Part shown: positions 46,124 through 55,625 of the stretch, piece by piece | How the letters are laid out: each line of letters starts with the position of its first letter | How positions within the stretch are numbered: the stretch's first letter is position 1 | From: Rubripirellula lacrimiformis | Lineage (GTDB): Bacteria; Planctomycetota; Planctomycetia; Pirellulales; Pirellulaceae | Length of the DNA stretch: 64,000 nt | Assembly: GCF_007741535.1 (NCBI RefSeq) | Contig: NZ_CP036525.1 | Coordinates: forward strand, 4,898,001-4,962,000 | Reading direction: 5' to 3' | Notes under the pieces: model-generated | Told to the model about the DNA's origin: nothing | The model's input: the letters and a program-made list of their open reading frames with translations, nothing else | Database searches by the model: none | Made by a program: the position numbers and the translations under genes

Positions 46124-48370
46124 ATGAATCCACTGAACCGGTTTAGCCGATCCCGCAACTCCCATGTGCAGCCCGATGCCCACATGACGTGGGCTTCGCG
46201 AAGCATTTCCATGACGGTTACCCGAACCGGACTGTACCTGAAAAAGCAGCTCTGGATCTGGCCGATCGTTGCGGTCGTGATGTTGTCGACCATCGGCTAT
46301 TTCATGGGCAGTGCGATCGAATCGACGATCAAAGGTAACGTCAGCTCGGGAATGCAGACGCTGGTCGATCTGGAAGCCGAAATGTTGACCAAGTGGTTCA
46401 GCGTTCAGGAATCCGCCGCCGAAGCTCTGGCCAACGACGCGTCGGTGCGCCGAACGGTGTACCAACTGTTCCAGCAGGACGACAGTCTTTCGACATCGCC
46501 ATCGACGACCGACCCCCACCTGGAATTAGCGGCCGAGCTGGGCCCTGCGATGTCGGCCCACGAATTCGACAGCTATCTTTTGGTGGACAAAACCAAACGA
46601 GTCGTTTCGGCAACCCACACCGCGTTGATCGGTGAACAGGGGATCGCCGAATACGAATCCTTTATCGATCGGGCGCTCGCCGGCGAAGCATTCGTCTCAC
46701 CCCCGTTTCCCAGTGTCGTGATGATGAAGGGCATCGACGGACGATCTCGTATGGGCGTCCCCACCATGTATGTGTGCGCCCCCGTTCGTGACCCGTCGTT
46801 CCAAGTGGTCGGCGTGCTTGCGCTGCAGATCCGTCCCGAACGAGAATTCATCCCGATCCTTCAACTTGGTCGAATCGGTGCGTCGGGCGAAACCTATGCC
46901 TTCAACGAAGACGGCATCATGATCAGCAACAGTCGCTTTGACGAAGACCTCATCTTGCTGGGACTATTGCCGGACCAACCCCATTCGCATTCGATCCTGC
47001 AGATGTCGGTACGCGACCCGGGCGACGACATGACGCGCGGATTTCGCCCCAACCGCCGCCGGTCTCAATTGCCGCTGACGACCATGGCTGCCGATGCGAT
47101 CGCAGGGAATTCGAACCTGAACGTGGACGGCTATCGGGACTACCGCGGCGTGACCGTGATCGGCGCCTGGCGGTGGCTGCCAAAGTACAAGATTGGCGTC
47201 GCAATTGAAGTCGTTGCGGATCAGGCGTTTCGTCCGATTGTGATCTTGCAACGAACGTTCCTAACGATCTTCATTCTGTTGTTGTTATGTGCCATCGTGA
47301 TCTTTGTGTTCACGCTGATCGTCGCCCGACTGCAACGCCAATCTCGCGAAGCGGTGATCGAAGCCCAACAGTTGGGACAATACACGCTGGATCAAAAGCT
47401 AGGCGAAGGTGCGATGGGGGTCGTGTACAAAGGCCATCATTCGATGCTGCGACGTCCCACTGCGATTAAACTGTTGCATGCCGACAAGGTGAACGACACT
47501 TCCATCGCTCGTTTCGAACGCGAGGTGCAGATTACCTGTCAATTGAACCACGCCAATACGATCGCGATCTACGATTACGGTCGCACGCCGGAGGGAGTGT
47601 TCTACTATGCCATGGAATACTTGGATGGCATCGACCTGCAGGACCTGGTCGACAAGTACGGAACTCAGTCCGAGGCTAGAGTGATCCATATTCTGTTGCA
47701 GATGTGTGGATCCCTGTTCGAAGCTCATTCACAAGGACTTGTGCATCGCGACATCAAACCAGCCAATGTGATGCTCAATCGCCGCGGATGTGAACCGGAC
47801 GTCGTGAAGGTGCTGGACTTTGGGTTGGTCAAAGCGGTCGATCGCACCGAAGGATCGCCCGCGTCCGATGGAAACTCGATGTCGGGCACGCCCCTGTACA
47901 TGTCGCCTGAATCCATCCAGGCCCCCATGACCGTTGACGCTCGCAGCGACATCTATGCGGTTGGCGCGGTCGGCTATTTCCTGCTGACGGGCAAACCCGT
48001 CTTCGAGGCGTCCAACTTGGTCGACCTGTGCCAAAAACACATCGAGGAATCGCCCGTCCCGCCGACCAAACGAACCAATGTCCACGTGTCTAGCCAGCTA
48101 GAAGACGCAATCATGGGATGTCTGGAAAAGTCACGTGCCAAGCGGCCGCAAACAGCACGCGATCTCGGAATCCTGATCTCGAAATGTGCGGCGGCTAGCC
48201 AATGGACGATCGAGGATGCGGACCGATGGTGGGGGCGACACGAACGTGGATCACAGACCAAGGTTTCGACCGCGCCAACATCCACCCCGTCGTCAACAGC
48301 ATCGGCTGCGATGGATGCCACGATGGACCAGTCCATCCAGGATCCCGATGCTGAAGATACCGGTCGATAA
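46124..48370 (+). CDS. Membrane Ser/Thr protein kinase with extracytoplasmic sensor domain
   Basis: This kinase of 748 residues has a membrane span at about 45-65, an extracytoplasmic Cache-like sensor (about 70-375), a second span (about 385-410) and a kinase domain from about 418. The kinase domain contains LGEGAMGVVYKG, AIKLLHAD, LVHRDIKPANV, VLDFGLVKA and GTPLYMSPE. All catalytic residues are present. It should phosphorylate Ser/Thr of cytoplasmic targets in response to an external signal. The start could also be at 46211, which begins closer to the first span. The phospho-porin gene converges 44 bp downstream. Confidence 0.9.
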   Translation: MNPLNRFSRSRNSHVQPDAHMTWASRSISMTVTRTGLYLKKQLWIWPIVAVVMLSTIGYFMGSAIESTIKGNVSSGMQTLVDLEAEMLTKWFSVQESAAEALANDASVRRTVYQLFQQDDSLSTSPSTTDPHLELAAELGPAMSAHEFDSYLLVDKTKRVVSATHTALIGEQGIAEYESFIDRALAGEAFVSPPFPSVVMMKGIDGRSRMGVPTMYVCAPVRDPSFQVVGVLALQIRPEREFIPILQLGRIGASGETYAFNEDGIMISNSRFDEDLILLGLLPDQPHSHSILQMSVRDPGDDMTRGFRPNRRRSQLPLTTMAADAIAGNSNLNVDGYRDYRGVTVIGAWRWLPKYKIGVAIEVVADQAFRPIVILQRTFLTIFILLLLCAIVIFVFTLIVARLQRQSREAVIEAQQLGQYTLDQKLGEGAMGVVYKGHHSMLRRPTAIKLLHADKVNDTSIARFEREVQITCQLNHANTIAIYDYGRTPEGVFYYAMEYLDGIDLQDLVDKYGTQSEARVIHILLQMCGSLFEAHSQGLVHRDIKPANVMLNRRGCEPDVVKVLDFGLVKAVDRTEGSPASDGNSMSGTPLYMSPESIQAPMTVDARSDIYAVGAVGYFLLTGKPVFEASNLVDLCQKHIEESPVPPTKRTNVHVSSQLEDAIMGCLEKSRAKRPQTARDLGILISKCAAASQWTIEDADRWWGRHERGSQTKVSTAPTSTPSSTASAAMDATMDQSIQDPDAEDTGR

Positions 48371-48414
48371 TCCGGCAACCAGCGATCGGCTGCGGTGATG
48401 GCCGATGATCCGAC

Positions 48415-50016
48415 TTAGAAACTGATCTGCAGTTGAGTTCGGACAAGCCAACCCTTGTCGCCTGGGTTGATGTCCAACACGGCCGAGTTGACCGTCGCTC
48501 CGTTCAGATACGTCGCGTCCATCGTTACCTTGGCGTGATCTTGGTCAAAGTACCAAGCCCAACCTCCTGCAAATTCGTCGGAACTCTGATCGGTCACGCC
48601 CAGTGTTCCCGAGTTTCCGTTGACGCGGGACCAGCGAGCCATCAGTTCCATCTTGTGGGGAACCACGAACATGCCGGATTGCAGCCAGAACCCGTGGTCG
48701 AACAGATTGGGAACGTAATCGCCCTGGAACCCAGTGATGTTGCGGAAGTAGTATTCGCCCGTCGCCGAGAAACCTCGATACTTCATCGATGTGTCCAACG
48801 AAAAAATCGATACGTCGTAGCTTTTCACGGCGAACGGCAGCAAATTGGAAAGTTGGTGCCCCGAGTCGACTGTTCGGATCGAACTGAATTCGGTGGTGCC
48901 ACTGCGGTCAATCGTGGTGGTCGCAAAGCCTGCCCCGACACGCGTCGCAAGTTGCCGGTGCCCGGTTAAGTCCGCAAGCTGTCCCGGCCCCCACTGGCCC
49001 GTCGGGTGGAAATGCAGACGTCCCGAAAATGCGTTGTTGTTGTCCAGTTGACCGCTGCTGCCGGTTTCTGCACCACCGGTCACCAAGCCGTTGAACAATG
49101 CCAGTTCCCAATGAATCGGAAGCGGCAAACTATTGGTCGCGCCATAGAAGCCCAACGCCAGACTGCGATTGACGTCAAAGTAGGTGCTGGACATGGATCG
49201 GTCTGAAAACTGAAGATGCTTGCCGCTAAGCTGCCTAGCAAGCGAGAAAGGCATCTTGTACAGCCCAGTGCGAATGCCAAGCGTTCCGCGGTCGCAATCC
49301 CAAAGACGATGAGCAAGGTCGAACTGAAAGTAGTAGTCTAAGATTCGGATCGAATCGCTGGCGTTGCTTCGCCCATCCAGTTGAACGTAGTAGGACAGGT
49401 CCGAGCTGATCGCATTGCCTGACAGAATGATTCGAGCACGTTTAAGCTGAATCTGGTTCAAATCGTCTTGCGAGTCGTTGCCCGCGAACACCGTTTGCCG
49501 TAGCTGTCCCCAACCGTTCAGCTTCAAACGATAAGGATAGTGCTCGGTTCCCAGATCCAGATCATCTTGGCTAGCGATGACAAAACCCCCATCGTAGCCA
49601 ACGCGAATCGGAACCACTTGGGACGACGAAAGTGAAGGATTGGATTGCAGGTCGTTCGCCGAACTTGCACCGAAAGTCGCATCGTTCAGAGTTTCGGTTG
49701 CCAGCAGATCCAGTGAATCGGAATCATAAGAGGCAAGTTGAACGGGAGCGGTCCGGGGCGTCTCGCCAATGGACGATCCGGAGTCCAGCCAGTTTAAGCC
49801 GAGCGATTCCGGCAGGCCAGATTCCAGCGCGGTCAAATCGGACCATTGCCTCGGAAATTCGGTCCCGCGTGTCGCGGGTTCGTTGGTCCTGGATTCCGTT
49901 GCCCACGGCTGGGACGGATCCATCCCGGGCTGGTCAGCGTGGGCAGCAACGGCAGAGAGCAGGGACATCAGTGATGCCAATGCGATCCTCCATCGTCGAC
50001 CCAGCTGCTTGTTCAT
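48415..50016 (-). CDS. Outer-membrane porin of the OprP/OprO (phosphate-selective) type
   Basis: This 533-residue beta-barrel has a signal peptide (IALASLMSLLSAVAAHA) and strands typical of phosphate-selective porins (RVGYDGGFVIASQDD, YPYRLKLNGWGQLRQTVFAGN, GFSATGEYYFRN, GGWAWYFDQDHAKVTM). It ends in a C-terminal LVRTQLQISF that closes on Phe as expected for insertion. About 130 residues precede the barrel. Specificity for phosphate or polyphosphate is not shown by sequence alone, but a VTC-type protein is encoded 5 kb away. It converges with the kinase gene. Confidence 0.85.
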   Translation of the reverse strand: MNKQLGRRWRIALASLMSLLSAVAAHADQPGMDPSQPWATESRTNEPATRGTEFPRQWSDLTALESGLPESLGLNWLDSGSSIGETPRTAPVQLASYDSDSLDLLATETLNDATFGASSANDLQSNPSLSSSQVVPIRVGYDGGFVIASQDDLDLGTEHYPYRLKLNGWGQLRQTVFAGNDSQDDLNQIQLKRARIILSGNAISSDLSYYVQLDGRSNASDSIRILDYYFQFDLAHRLWDCDRGTLGIRTGLYKMPFSLARQLSGKHLQFSDRSMSSTYFDVNRSLALGFYGATNSLPLPIHWELALFNGLVTGGAETGSSGQLDNNNAFSGRLHFHPTGQWGPGQLADLTGHRQLATRVGAGFATTTIDRSGTTEFSSIRTVDSGHQLSNLLPFAVKSYDVSIFSLDTSMKYRGFSATGEYYFRNITGFQGDYVPNLFDHGFWLQSGMFVVPHKMELMARWSRVNGNSGTLGVTDQSSDEFAGGWAWYFDQDHAKVTMDATYLNGATVNSAVLDINPGDKGWLVRTQLQISF

Positions 50017-50332
50017 GACGTTTCAGACACCGCATGAAAGGAAAGCACGGGGGGAAATGGGCGGACCGAAAACGGCCGTTTCATTCCTTTCATTCGGCAT
50101 GACTGGCATTCCCTATCAACCGAATGCCAACTTTTTTCGCAGAATCGCTCATCGACCAGCATGGCTGATCGCCCCCGGATCGCATCGGCTTGGGGCCAAT
50201 GCGCTGACGATTGATCCTCCGCGGCGGAGTCGAATTTCGCGTCTGAACGGCGCTGACTTGATTCATCCCGCCCAAGCACATCACGCGACGGAAGTTGATT
50301 GGACCGCGTCCGTTCATCCGCCTAGCGTCTGC
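50017..50332. other. Gap between EF-hand and porin genes
   Basis: This 316-bp region between two minus-strand genes should hold the porin promoter and the EF-hand 3' end. No gene, repeat or clear promoter was recognised. Confidence 0.4.
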
Positions 50333-51025
50333 CTAACGTTCGATCTGCGGTCGCCCTTGGCCGCGTCGACCGCCCTGCTGGCGGCCACCGCGTTGGCCGC
50401 CGCCCCGTTGGTCCGCTCCACCTTGGTCGGCTCCACCTTGGTCGGCTCCCGGGCCTTGCTGCAGCATTTTCTGTTGTTGGGCGGTCAGAATGTTGGCGAG
50501 TTGGGCGTCGACTTCCATCTGCAACTTCGCGATGGCCTGACGCTGTTCGTCCGATAGTTCGAGATGATCTTGGACATGGGACGGCATGATCTGACCCACT
50601 GGCGGAGGCCCGAATTGGCCCTGCCCACCTTGCATGCCGCCACCGCGCATCTCACCGGCAGGGGGTCCACCGGCGCCGAAATCGCCACCCGCACCACCGC
50701 CTGCTCGACGACCGCCGCGTCCTCCCTGCGCCTCCATCATTGCGGTCAATTCCTGTCGCGTCACCGCACCATCTTGGTTGGCATCGGCTCGGTTCAGCAT
50801 CGTTTTCAAACGATCATCGCTGACCTCGTTGACCGTTAGCATGCCGTCACCATTCGTATCCATGGTCATCAATCGTTCCACCGGCGATGGTCCACCCTGG
50901 CCGCCTGGTCCACCCGGTCCTCCCGGACCACCCGGGCCTCTGCCACCTCCGGGTGGTTGGGCCATGATCGTGCTGGTGCAAAACAGTGTGATCGCGACAC
51001 AGGACAGAGATGAAAATTTGCGCAT
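50333..51025 (-). CDS. Exported EF-hand protein with LTxxQ-like helix
   Basis: This 230-residue protein has a signal peptide (CVAITLFCTSTIMA) and a Gly-Pro-rich linker (GGPGGPGGPGG). Two EF-hand loops follow, DTNGDGMLTVNE (56-67) and DANQDGAVTRQE (81-92). A helical part then contains LELSDEQRQAIAKLQ and ILTAQQQKML, reminiscent of Spy/LTxxQ sensors. The C-terminus is a Gly-Gln-Arg-rich tail. It likely binds Ca2+. aggaaaatcc before ATG 51025 supports the start. Same family style as the CotH protein at 52.8 kb. Confidence 0.85.
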   Translation of the reverse strand: MRKFSSLSCVAITLFCTSTIMAQPPGGGRGPGGPGGPGGPGGQGGPSPVERLMTMDTNGDGMLTVNEVSDDRLKTMLNRADANQDGAVTRQELTAMMEAQGGRGGRRAGGGAGGDFGAGGPPAGEMRGGGMQGGQGQFGPPPVGQIMPSHVQDHLELSDEQRQAIAKLQMEVDAQLANILTAQQQKMLQQGPGADQGGADQGGADQRGGGQRGGRQQGGRRGQGRPQIER

Positions 51026-51160
51026 TGGATTTTCCTGACAAGTTAGAGAGAAGCGACTCAGTCGACGCGGCAACCCCAAACTGGGGCCGCAGACTGCTGA
51101 TATAACGTTGGTTGCAGCCACGCCCGAAATCCGCCAATGATTTTCGAAAAGGTTCTTGCG

Positions 51161-52609
51161 ATGCTTTTCAGACGATTCACTGCAGCGTTTTCAGTCGCCC
51201 TCTGGTTCGCCGCCACACTATCGACACCGGCCCAGACACCCAAGCCCGCACCGGCGATTCAATCCAGTCTTCCAGTGATGACCACCACGGAAGACCATCG
51301 CGACATGATGCGTCAGTTGGCAATCACCGCACTGCGTCCGGGACCAAGTGGCAACCCGGATGCGGACAACGCGGCCAACTACGACGAAGCGCTCGCCAAT
51401 CCCTTTCCGGATTGGCCAGCGATTTTGGTAGCCAACGATGGGACGGACGTTGCCACCGAAGAAGATTGGCGACAACGACGTCGCCCGGAGATCGTCGAGG
51501 CGTTTCAGCAGCATGTCTATGGCCGCGTCCCCGAACGAGTTCCCGTAGTGACCTGGGATGTTCGCGAAACACGGGAAAGCACGTCGGGCGATGTTCCGGT
51601 TGTCGAGCAACACATTGTGGGTACGGTCGACAATCGAACGTGCCCGGATATTTCTGTCGAAATCAGCATGTCGCTCACTCTGCCCAAGGACATTTCGGGC
51701 AAGGTGCCGGTGCTGATGATGTTTGGACGGACAGCTTTTGATCCGGTGCCCGAGTGGATGAAACGCTTCCAACGCAGAGGATCGGATGACGGTAACGGAA
51801 ACCAGACCGACCGCCCGGCTTCCCCAACCGATGAATTGATCGCTGCCGGATGGGGTGTTGTCCGCATCCATCCCGCGTCGATCCAGGAAGACAACGGTGC
51901 CGGATTGACGCGTGGTATCATCGGACTGGTCAATCAGGGCCAAGTGCGGAAGCCCGACGATTGGGGATCCCTTCGCGCCTGGGGTTGGGGAGCCTCGCGA
52001 GGCTTGGACTACCTAACGACAAGAGACGAGATCGATGCGGATCGGGTTGGCATCGAAGGAGTTTCGCGATACGGAAAGGCGGCGTTAGTGGCGATGGCGA
52101 TGGACCAACGATTTGCGATGGGGTTGATCGGATCGTCCGGCGCCGGTGGCACAACTCCGTTCCGTCGCAACTTTGGCGAGGCTCCCGAAAGTCTTGCGAG
52201 CTCCGGCGAATACCACTGGATGGCGGGCAACTTCCTACAGTACTCGGCCCAAGAATCCAGCCGAGGTGCGATGGACGCCAACGACCTGCCCGTGGACTCG
52301 CACCAACTGATCGCGTTGTGTGCCCCACGGCTGACGTTCATCAGCTATGGCATCCCGGAAAAGGGCGACGCCAAGTGGCTGGATCAACAGGGCAGCTACA
52401 TGGCGGCGGTCGCCGCGAGTCCGGTATTCGATCTGTTGTCAGCCCGTGGTCTGGGCGTCGACCAAGACTACCAATCCGCCACAATGCCGCCCGTCAATCA
52501 AGGGATCCTGACGGGCCATCTTGCGTGGCGACAACACGATGGCGGGCATACCGATGCCCCCAACGTCCGGCATTTCATTGCTTGGTGCGAAGAACACTTC
52601 GGCCGCTAG
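51161..52609 (+). CDS. Secreted alpha/beta-hydrolase, CE15-like (glucuronoyl esterase type)
   Basis: This 482-residue exported enzyme has a signal peptide (FRRFTAAFSVALWFAATLSTPAQ) and an alpha/beta-hydrolase fold. The nucleophile is Ser302 in GVSRYGKAALVA, close to the GCSRxGK motif of glucuronoyl esterases. The partner SSGAGG loop and His in GGHTDAPN near the C-terminus complete the triad region. The ATG at 51161 is supported by aaaagg eight bases upstream. It probably cleaves ester links of plant or algal polysaccharides. It is divergent from the EF-hand gene. Confidence 0.8.
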   Translation: MLFRRFTAAFSVALWFAATLSTPAQTPKPAPAIQSSLPVMTTTEDHRDMMRQLAITALRPGPSGNPDADNAANYDEALANPFPDWPAILVANDGTDVATEEDWRQRRRPEIVEAFQQHVYGRVPERVPVVTWDVRETRESTSGDVPVVEQHIVGTVDNRTCPDISVEISMSLTLPKDISGKVPVLMMFGRTAFDPVPEWMKRFQRRGSDDGNGNQTDRPASPTDELIAAGWGVVRIHPASIQEDNGAGLTRGIIGLVNQGQVRKPDDWGSLRAWGWGASRGLDYLTTRDEIDADRVGIEGVSRYGKAALVAMAMDQRFAMGLIGSSGAGGTTPFRRNFGEAPESLASSGEYHWMAGNFLQYSAQESSRGAMDANDLPVDSHQLIALCAPRLTFISYGIPEKGDAKWLDQQGSYMAAVAASPVFDLLSARGLGVDQDYQSATMPPVNQGILTGHLAWRQHDGGHTDAPNVRHFIAWCEEHFGR

Positions 52610-52812
52610 ACAAGCCGGACGTGATGCGTCGGACGCGATATTGCAGTGCCCGCACTCGAAATTGGTCAGCGAAACGCTGCCAGATCCTTTGCAAACTTCT
52701 TTCGCCAATTTTCGAAAATTTCAGCGGCGGTTCTCCGGGCACTCAGCAACTAGTGGTTTAGCGGCACAACGATGTCCCGCTGCCCCATGATCCATTCGAT
52801 AAGGTTCTGCCC
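52610..52812. other. Region upstream of the CotH operon
   Basis: This 203-bp gap contains a 14-bp palindrome aattttcgaaaatt (52707-52720), which is the only structure seen. No promoter match. Confidence 0.35.
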
Positions 52813-54855
52813 ATGCTCCGCTGGTCTGTACTGCGACCGCTAAACTTCCTGGGAAGCTTAGCAGCGATCGCTCTTCTTTCGGCAAGTGTTCCCGCCGTCC
52901 AAGCACAGCCGCCGGGCTTTGGTCCAGGAGCAGCCGATCGCGAGCTGCTGGATCAGTTCGATGCCGACAAAAGCGGCTGGTTGAACGAATCCGAACGCGG
53001 ACAGGCCCGACAATTCTTAGCGGACAACCCCGCCCCACAGCGAGGATTTGGTGGCCGCGGTTTCGGGGGGCCCGATGGACGTGGTACGGATGGACGTGGC
53101 CCAGAAGGACGCCGCACAGAATCACATGACAGAGATTTCGATCGTCGCGGTACCGGCGGACCGGATGCCGGGCAACGCAGGCCGGAAGACGCTGGTTTTG
53201 GACCACGCCCCGGCTTTGGTCCACCCGATGGCTTCGGACCTCCCCGTGATCGCGATGGCGATCGCCCCGAACGCGGTGGCCGACCGGGCCCCGGCGACGG
53301 GCCTCCCGACGGCTTTCGCGGACGCGGTGGACCTCCCGGTGGTGGGCCTCCCGGAATGGGACGCAGCCGACCTGCCCCCGAACCCGGCCGAGCGGTTCGC
53401 AAAGATTCTGTCGAACCGCTCGATGCCGATCTATACGACACCAGCGTGCTGCGAACCATCTTTGTTGACTTCGCCAATGACGACTGGGAAGCCGAACTAG
53501 AACAGTTCCATGGAACCGATGTCGACGTGGCCGCGACCTTGACCGTCGACGGCAAGATCTACCCGAACTGCGGAATCAGTTTTCGCGGGGCGTCCTCGTA
53601 CGGCATGGTCCCGACGGGATACAAGCGATCGTTGAACGTCTCGGTCGATATGGCTGACAACAAACAACGGATCGGCGACTACAAGACGCTGAACCTGCTG
53701 AACGGTGCAAGCGACGATTCGATGATGAGCACCGTGCTGTACTCGCACATCGCCAATCGTTCCATCCCGGCACCGCGATCCAACTTTGTTCGCGTTGTGA
53801 TCAACGGCGAAAACTGGGGCGTATACACCAACGTCGAACAATTCAACAAGGACTTTGTCAAACGCAACTTTGGCAGTGGCAAAGGCGCTCGTTGGAAAGT
53901 CAGCGGATCGCCACGCGGTGGCGGTGGGCTGGATTATCGCGGCGAAGACCTGGCCGACTATCAACATCCCTACGAACAAAAATCAGGCGACGAAAAAGAC
54001 CTTCGCAAACTGGTCGAACTGTGCCGAGTGATTGATCAAACGCCCGCCAATGAACTTCCCGCCGCACTCGAAAAGATCGCGGACGTGGATGGATTGCTTT
54101 GGTTCCTGGCTCTGGATAACGCGCTGATGAATTCCGATGGCTACTGGATTCGCGCCAGCGATTACAGCATCGTGCTGGACAAGGACGACATCTTTCACTT
54201 CGTGCCCCACGACATGAACGAAGCATTCCGCGGTGCCGGCGGACCAGGCGGCCCCGGCGGCCGAGGTGGTCCTGGTGGTCCTGGTGGGCGGGGAGGCCCG
54301 GGTGGCAGAGGCGGACGCGGGGGCCCTGATGGTCCCGGCGAACGTGGATTTGGTGGGCCAGGCTTTGGTGGGCCAGGTTCTAGTGGGCCAGGTTCCAGAG
54401 GGGCAGGCGGATTCGGTGGTCCTGACTTCGGTCCACCTCCTCGGGACCTCGCCGATGCGGGCAAGCCAGTCTCCGATGGACCCGCTGCATCGCCGCTAGA
54501 ACTGGATCCATTGATCGGGTTGGACGATCCAAGCAAACCGCTTCGAAGCAAAGTGCTTGCTGTTCCCGAGTACCGCGATTCCTACCTAGCGAAGGTGCGT
54601 GAGATTGCAGAGAGGTCACTCGACTGGGATCAAATGCGTCCATTGATCGAATCGTCCGTCGCGTTGATCGATGACACGATGCGAATCGACACCCGAAAAC
54701 TGGGAACTTACGAAGCCTTCAAAGATGCGGTGGCATCGCACGACAGCGACGCACCGGCCGACCACGATTCTCAGGTTCGCGGTGGCCATGGAAGCATGAA
54801 CCTGAAGCAGTTTGCCGATGGACGACGCAAGTTCTTGTTGGAGTACACGAAATGA
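52813..54855 (+). CDS. CotH-family protein with EF-hand and Gly-Pro-Arg-rich linkers
   Basis: This 680-residue protein has a signal peptide (SLAAIALLSASVPAVQA), one EF-hand-like loop DADKSGWLNESE (50-61) and a long Gly-Pro-Arg-rich linker. The CotH domain spans about 205-460 (FRGASSYGMVPTGYKRSLNVSVD, RVVINGENWGVYTNVEQFNKDFV, SDYSIVLDKDDIFHFVPHDMNEAFRG), followed by a second GPG-rich stretch and a helical end. CotH proteins are protein kinases that phosphorylate partners. The stop overlaps the VTC start by four bases (ATGA). Confidence 0.85.
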   Translation: MLRWSVLRPLNFLGSLAAIALLSASVPAVQAQPPGFGPGAADRELLDQFDADKSGWLNESERGQARQFLADNPAPQRGFGGRGFGGPDGRGTDGRGPEGRRTESHDRDFDRRGTGGPDAGQRRPEDAGFGPRPGFGPPDGFGPPRDRDGDRPERGGRPGPGDGPPDGFRGRGGPPGGGPPGMGRSRPAPEPGRAVRKDSVEPLDADLYDTSVLRTIFVDFANDDWEAELEQFHGTDVDVAATLTVDGKIYPNCGISFRGASSYGMVPTGYKRSLNVSVDMADNKQRIGDYKTLNLLNGASDDSMMSTVLYSHIANRSIPAPRSNFVRVVINGENWGVYTNVEQFNKDFVKRNFGSGKGARWKVSGSPRGGGGLDYRGEDLADYQHPYEQKSGDEKDLRKLVELCRVIDQTPANELPAALEKIADVDGLLWFLALDNALMNSDGYWIRASDYSIVLDKDDIFHFVPHDMNEAFRGAGGPGGPGGRGGPGGPGGRGGPGGRGGRGGPDGPGERGFGGPGFGGPGSSGPGSRGAGGFGGPDFGPPPRDLADAGKPVSDGPAASPLELDPLIGLDDPSKPLRSKVLAVPEYRDSYLAKVREIAERSLDWDQMRPLIESSVALIDDTMRIDTRKLGTYEAFKDAVASHDSDAPADHDSQVRGGHGSMNLKQFADGRRKFLLEYTK

Positions 54856-55625
54856 CTGACGCACAAATTCACGACAAACGGATCGAGCTGAAATACATGC
54901 TCGATGCATCGCTGTCGCTGCAGGTCCAACAATGGGCTCGCGAACATCTGGGCATCGATCGTCATTGCAACGAAACGCTCGGCGATAGCTATGACGTCAA
55001 CACGCTGTACCTCGACACGCCCGACTATGACTTGTTCCATCGCACCGGAAAAGCTGGTCGCGCCAAGCACCGCATCCGCCGTTACGGTGACGAGAAGTCG
55101 TTGTGGATTGAAACGAAACGCAAAAAGCAGAACGTTGTCCGCAAAAATCGGACAGCAGCAGATGCGGATGAAGTCCTATCCCAACTGTCCGCCCCGGATG
55201 ACACGTCGCCCTGGTGCGGTGCATGGTTTCGCGATCGCGTCGTCGATCGCAACCTGCAGCCCGCCGCACAGGTTCACTATCGACGCTTCGCTCGCACGGC
55301 AACTTTTGATGGCGAAAGCCTACGGTTGACCATCGACAGCAACCTACAAGCCAGCCCGGCTCAGGGCTGGCTGGTGGCCGCTGCGTCGGATCCACACCCA
55401 CCGTCCCAGCGACTACAAGCCACCGATTCGCAAATCCTGGAACTCAAGTTCTACAACCACATGCCGCATTTGTTCAAAGAACTGCTGCGCACCTTCGCGA
55501 TCCCCGCAACAGGATTTTCGAAGTATCGCACCGCAGTCCAGGCATGGCAGCTAGACACGCCGGTGCCAATCTCAGTGGCACCGATGGATCAAACGTCGGA
55601 AAAGGATTGCTTGGCCAATGCCTGA
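54852..55625 (+). CDS. VTC-domain protein (polyphosphate-polymerase-like)
   Basis: This 257-residue CYTH-superfamily protein begins with KRIELKYMLD, which matches the N-terminal E-x-K strand of VTC domains. Conserved beta-strand motifs (NTLYLDTPDYDLFH, AKHRIRRYGDEKSLWIETKRKK, LRLTIDSN, ILELKFYNHMPHLFKELL) outline the triphosphate tunnel with its many Arg and Lys. In eukaryotes VTC makes polyphosphate; the bacterial role is not settled. It overlaps CotH (ATGA) and the next gene (8 bp), so the three are co-translated. Confidence 0.88.
   Translation: MTDAQIHDKRIELKYMLDASLSLQVQQWAREHLGIDRHCNETLGDSYDVNTLYLDTPDYDLFHRTGKAGRAKHRIRRYGDEKSLWIETKRKKQNVVRKNRTAADADEVLSQLSAPDDTSPWCGAWFRDRVVDRNLQPAAQVHYRRFARTATFDGESLRLTIDSNLQASPAQGWLVAAASDPHPPSQRLQATDSQILELKFYNHMPHLFKELLRTFAIPATGFSKYRTAVQAWQLDTPVPISVAPMDQTSEKDCLANA

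Noticed and set aside
48385-48406. 6-bp hairpin between convergent kinase and porin genes
   Set aside because: Short stem with a 10-nt loop and no T-run; too weak to call a terminator.
50013-50279. 88-codon minus-strand frame between porin and EF-hand genes
   Set aside because: No start signal, no hydrophobic or conserved segment, and atypical composition.
52707-52720. 14-bp palindrome aattttcgaaaatt
   Set aside because: Could be an operator, but there is a single copy and no further support.
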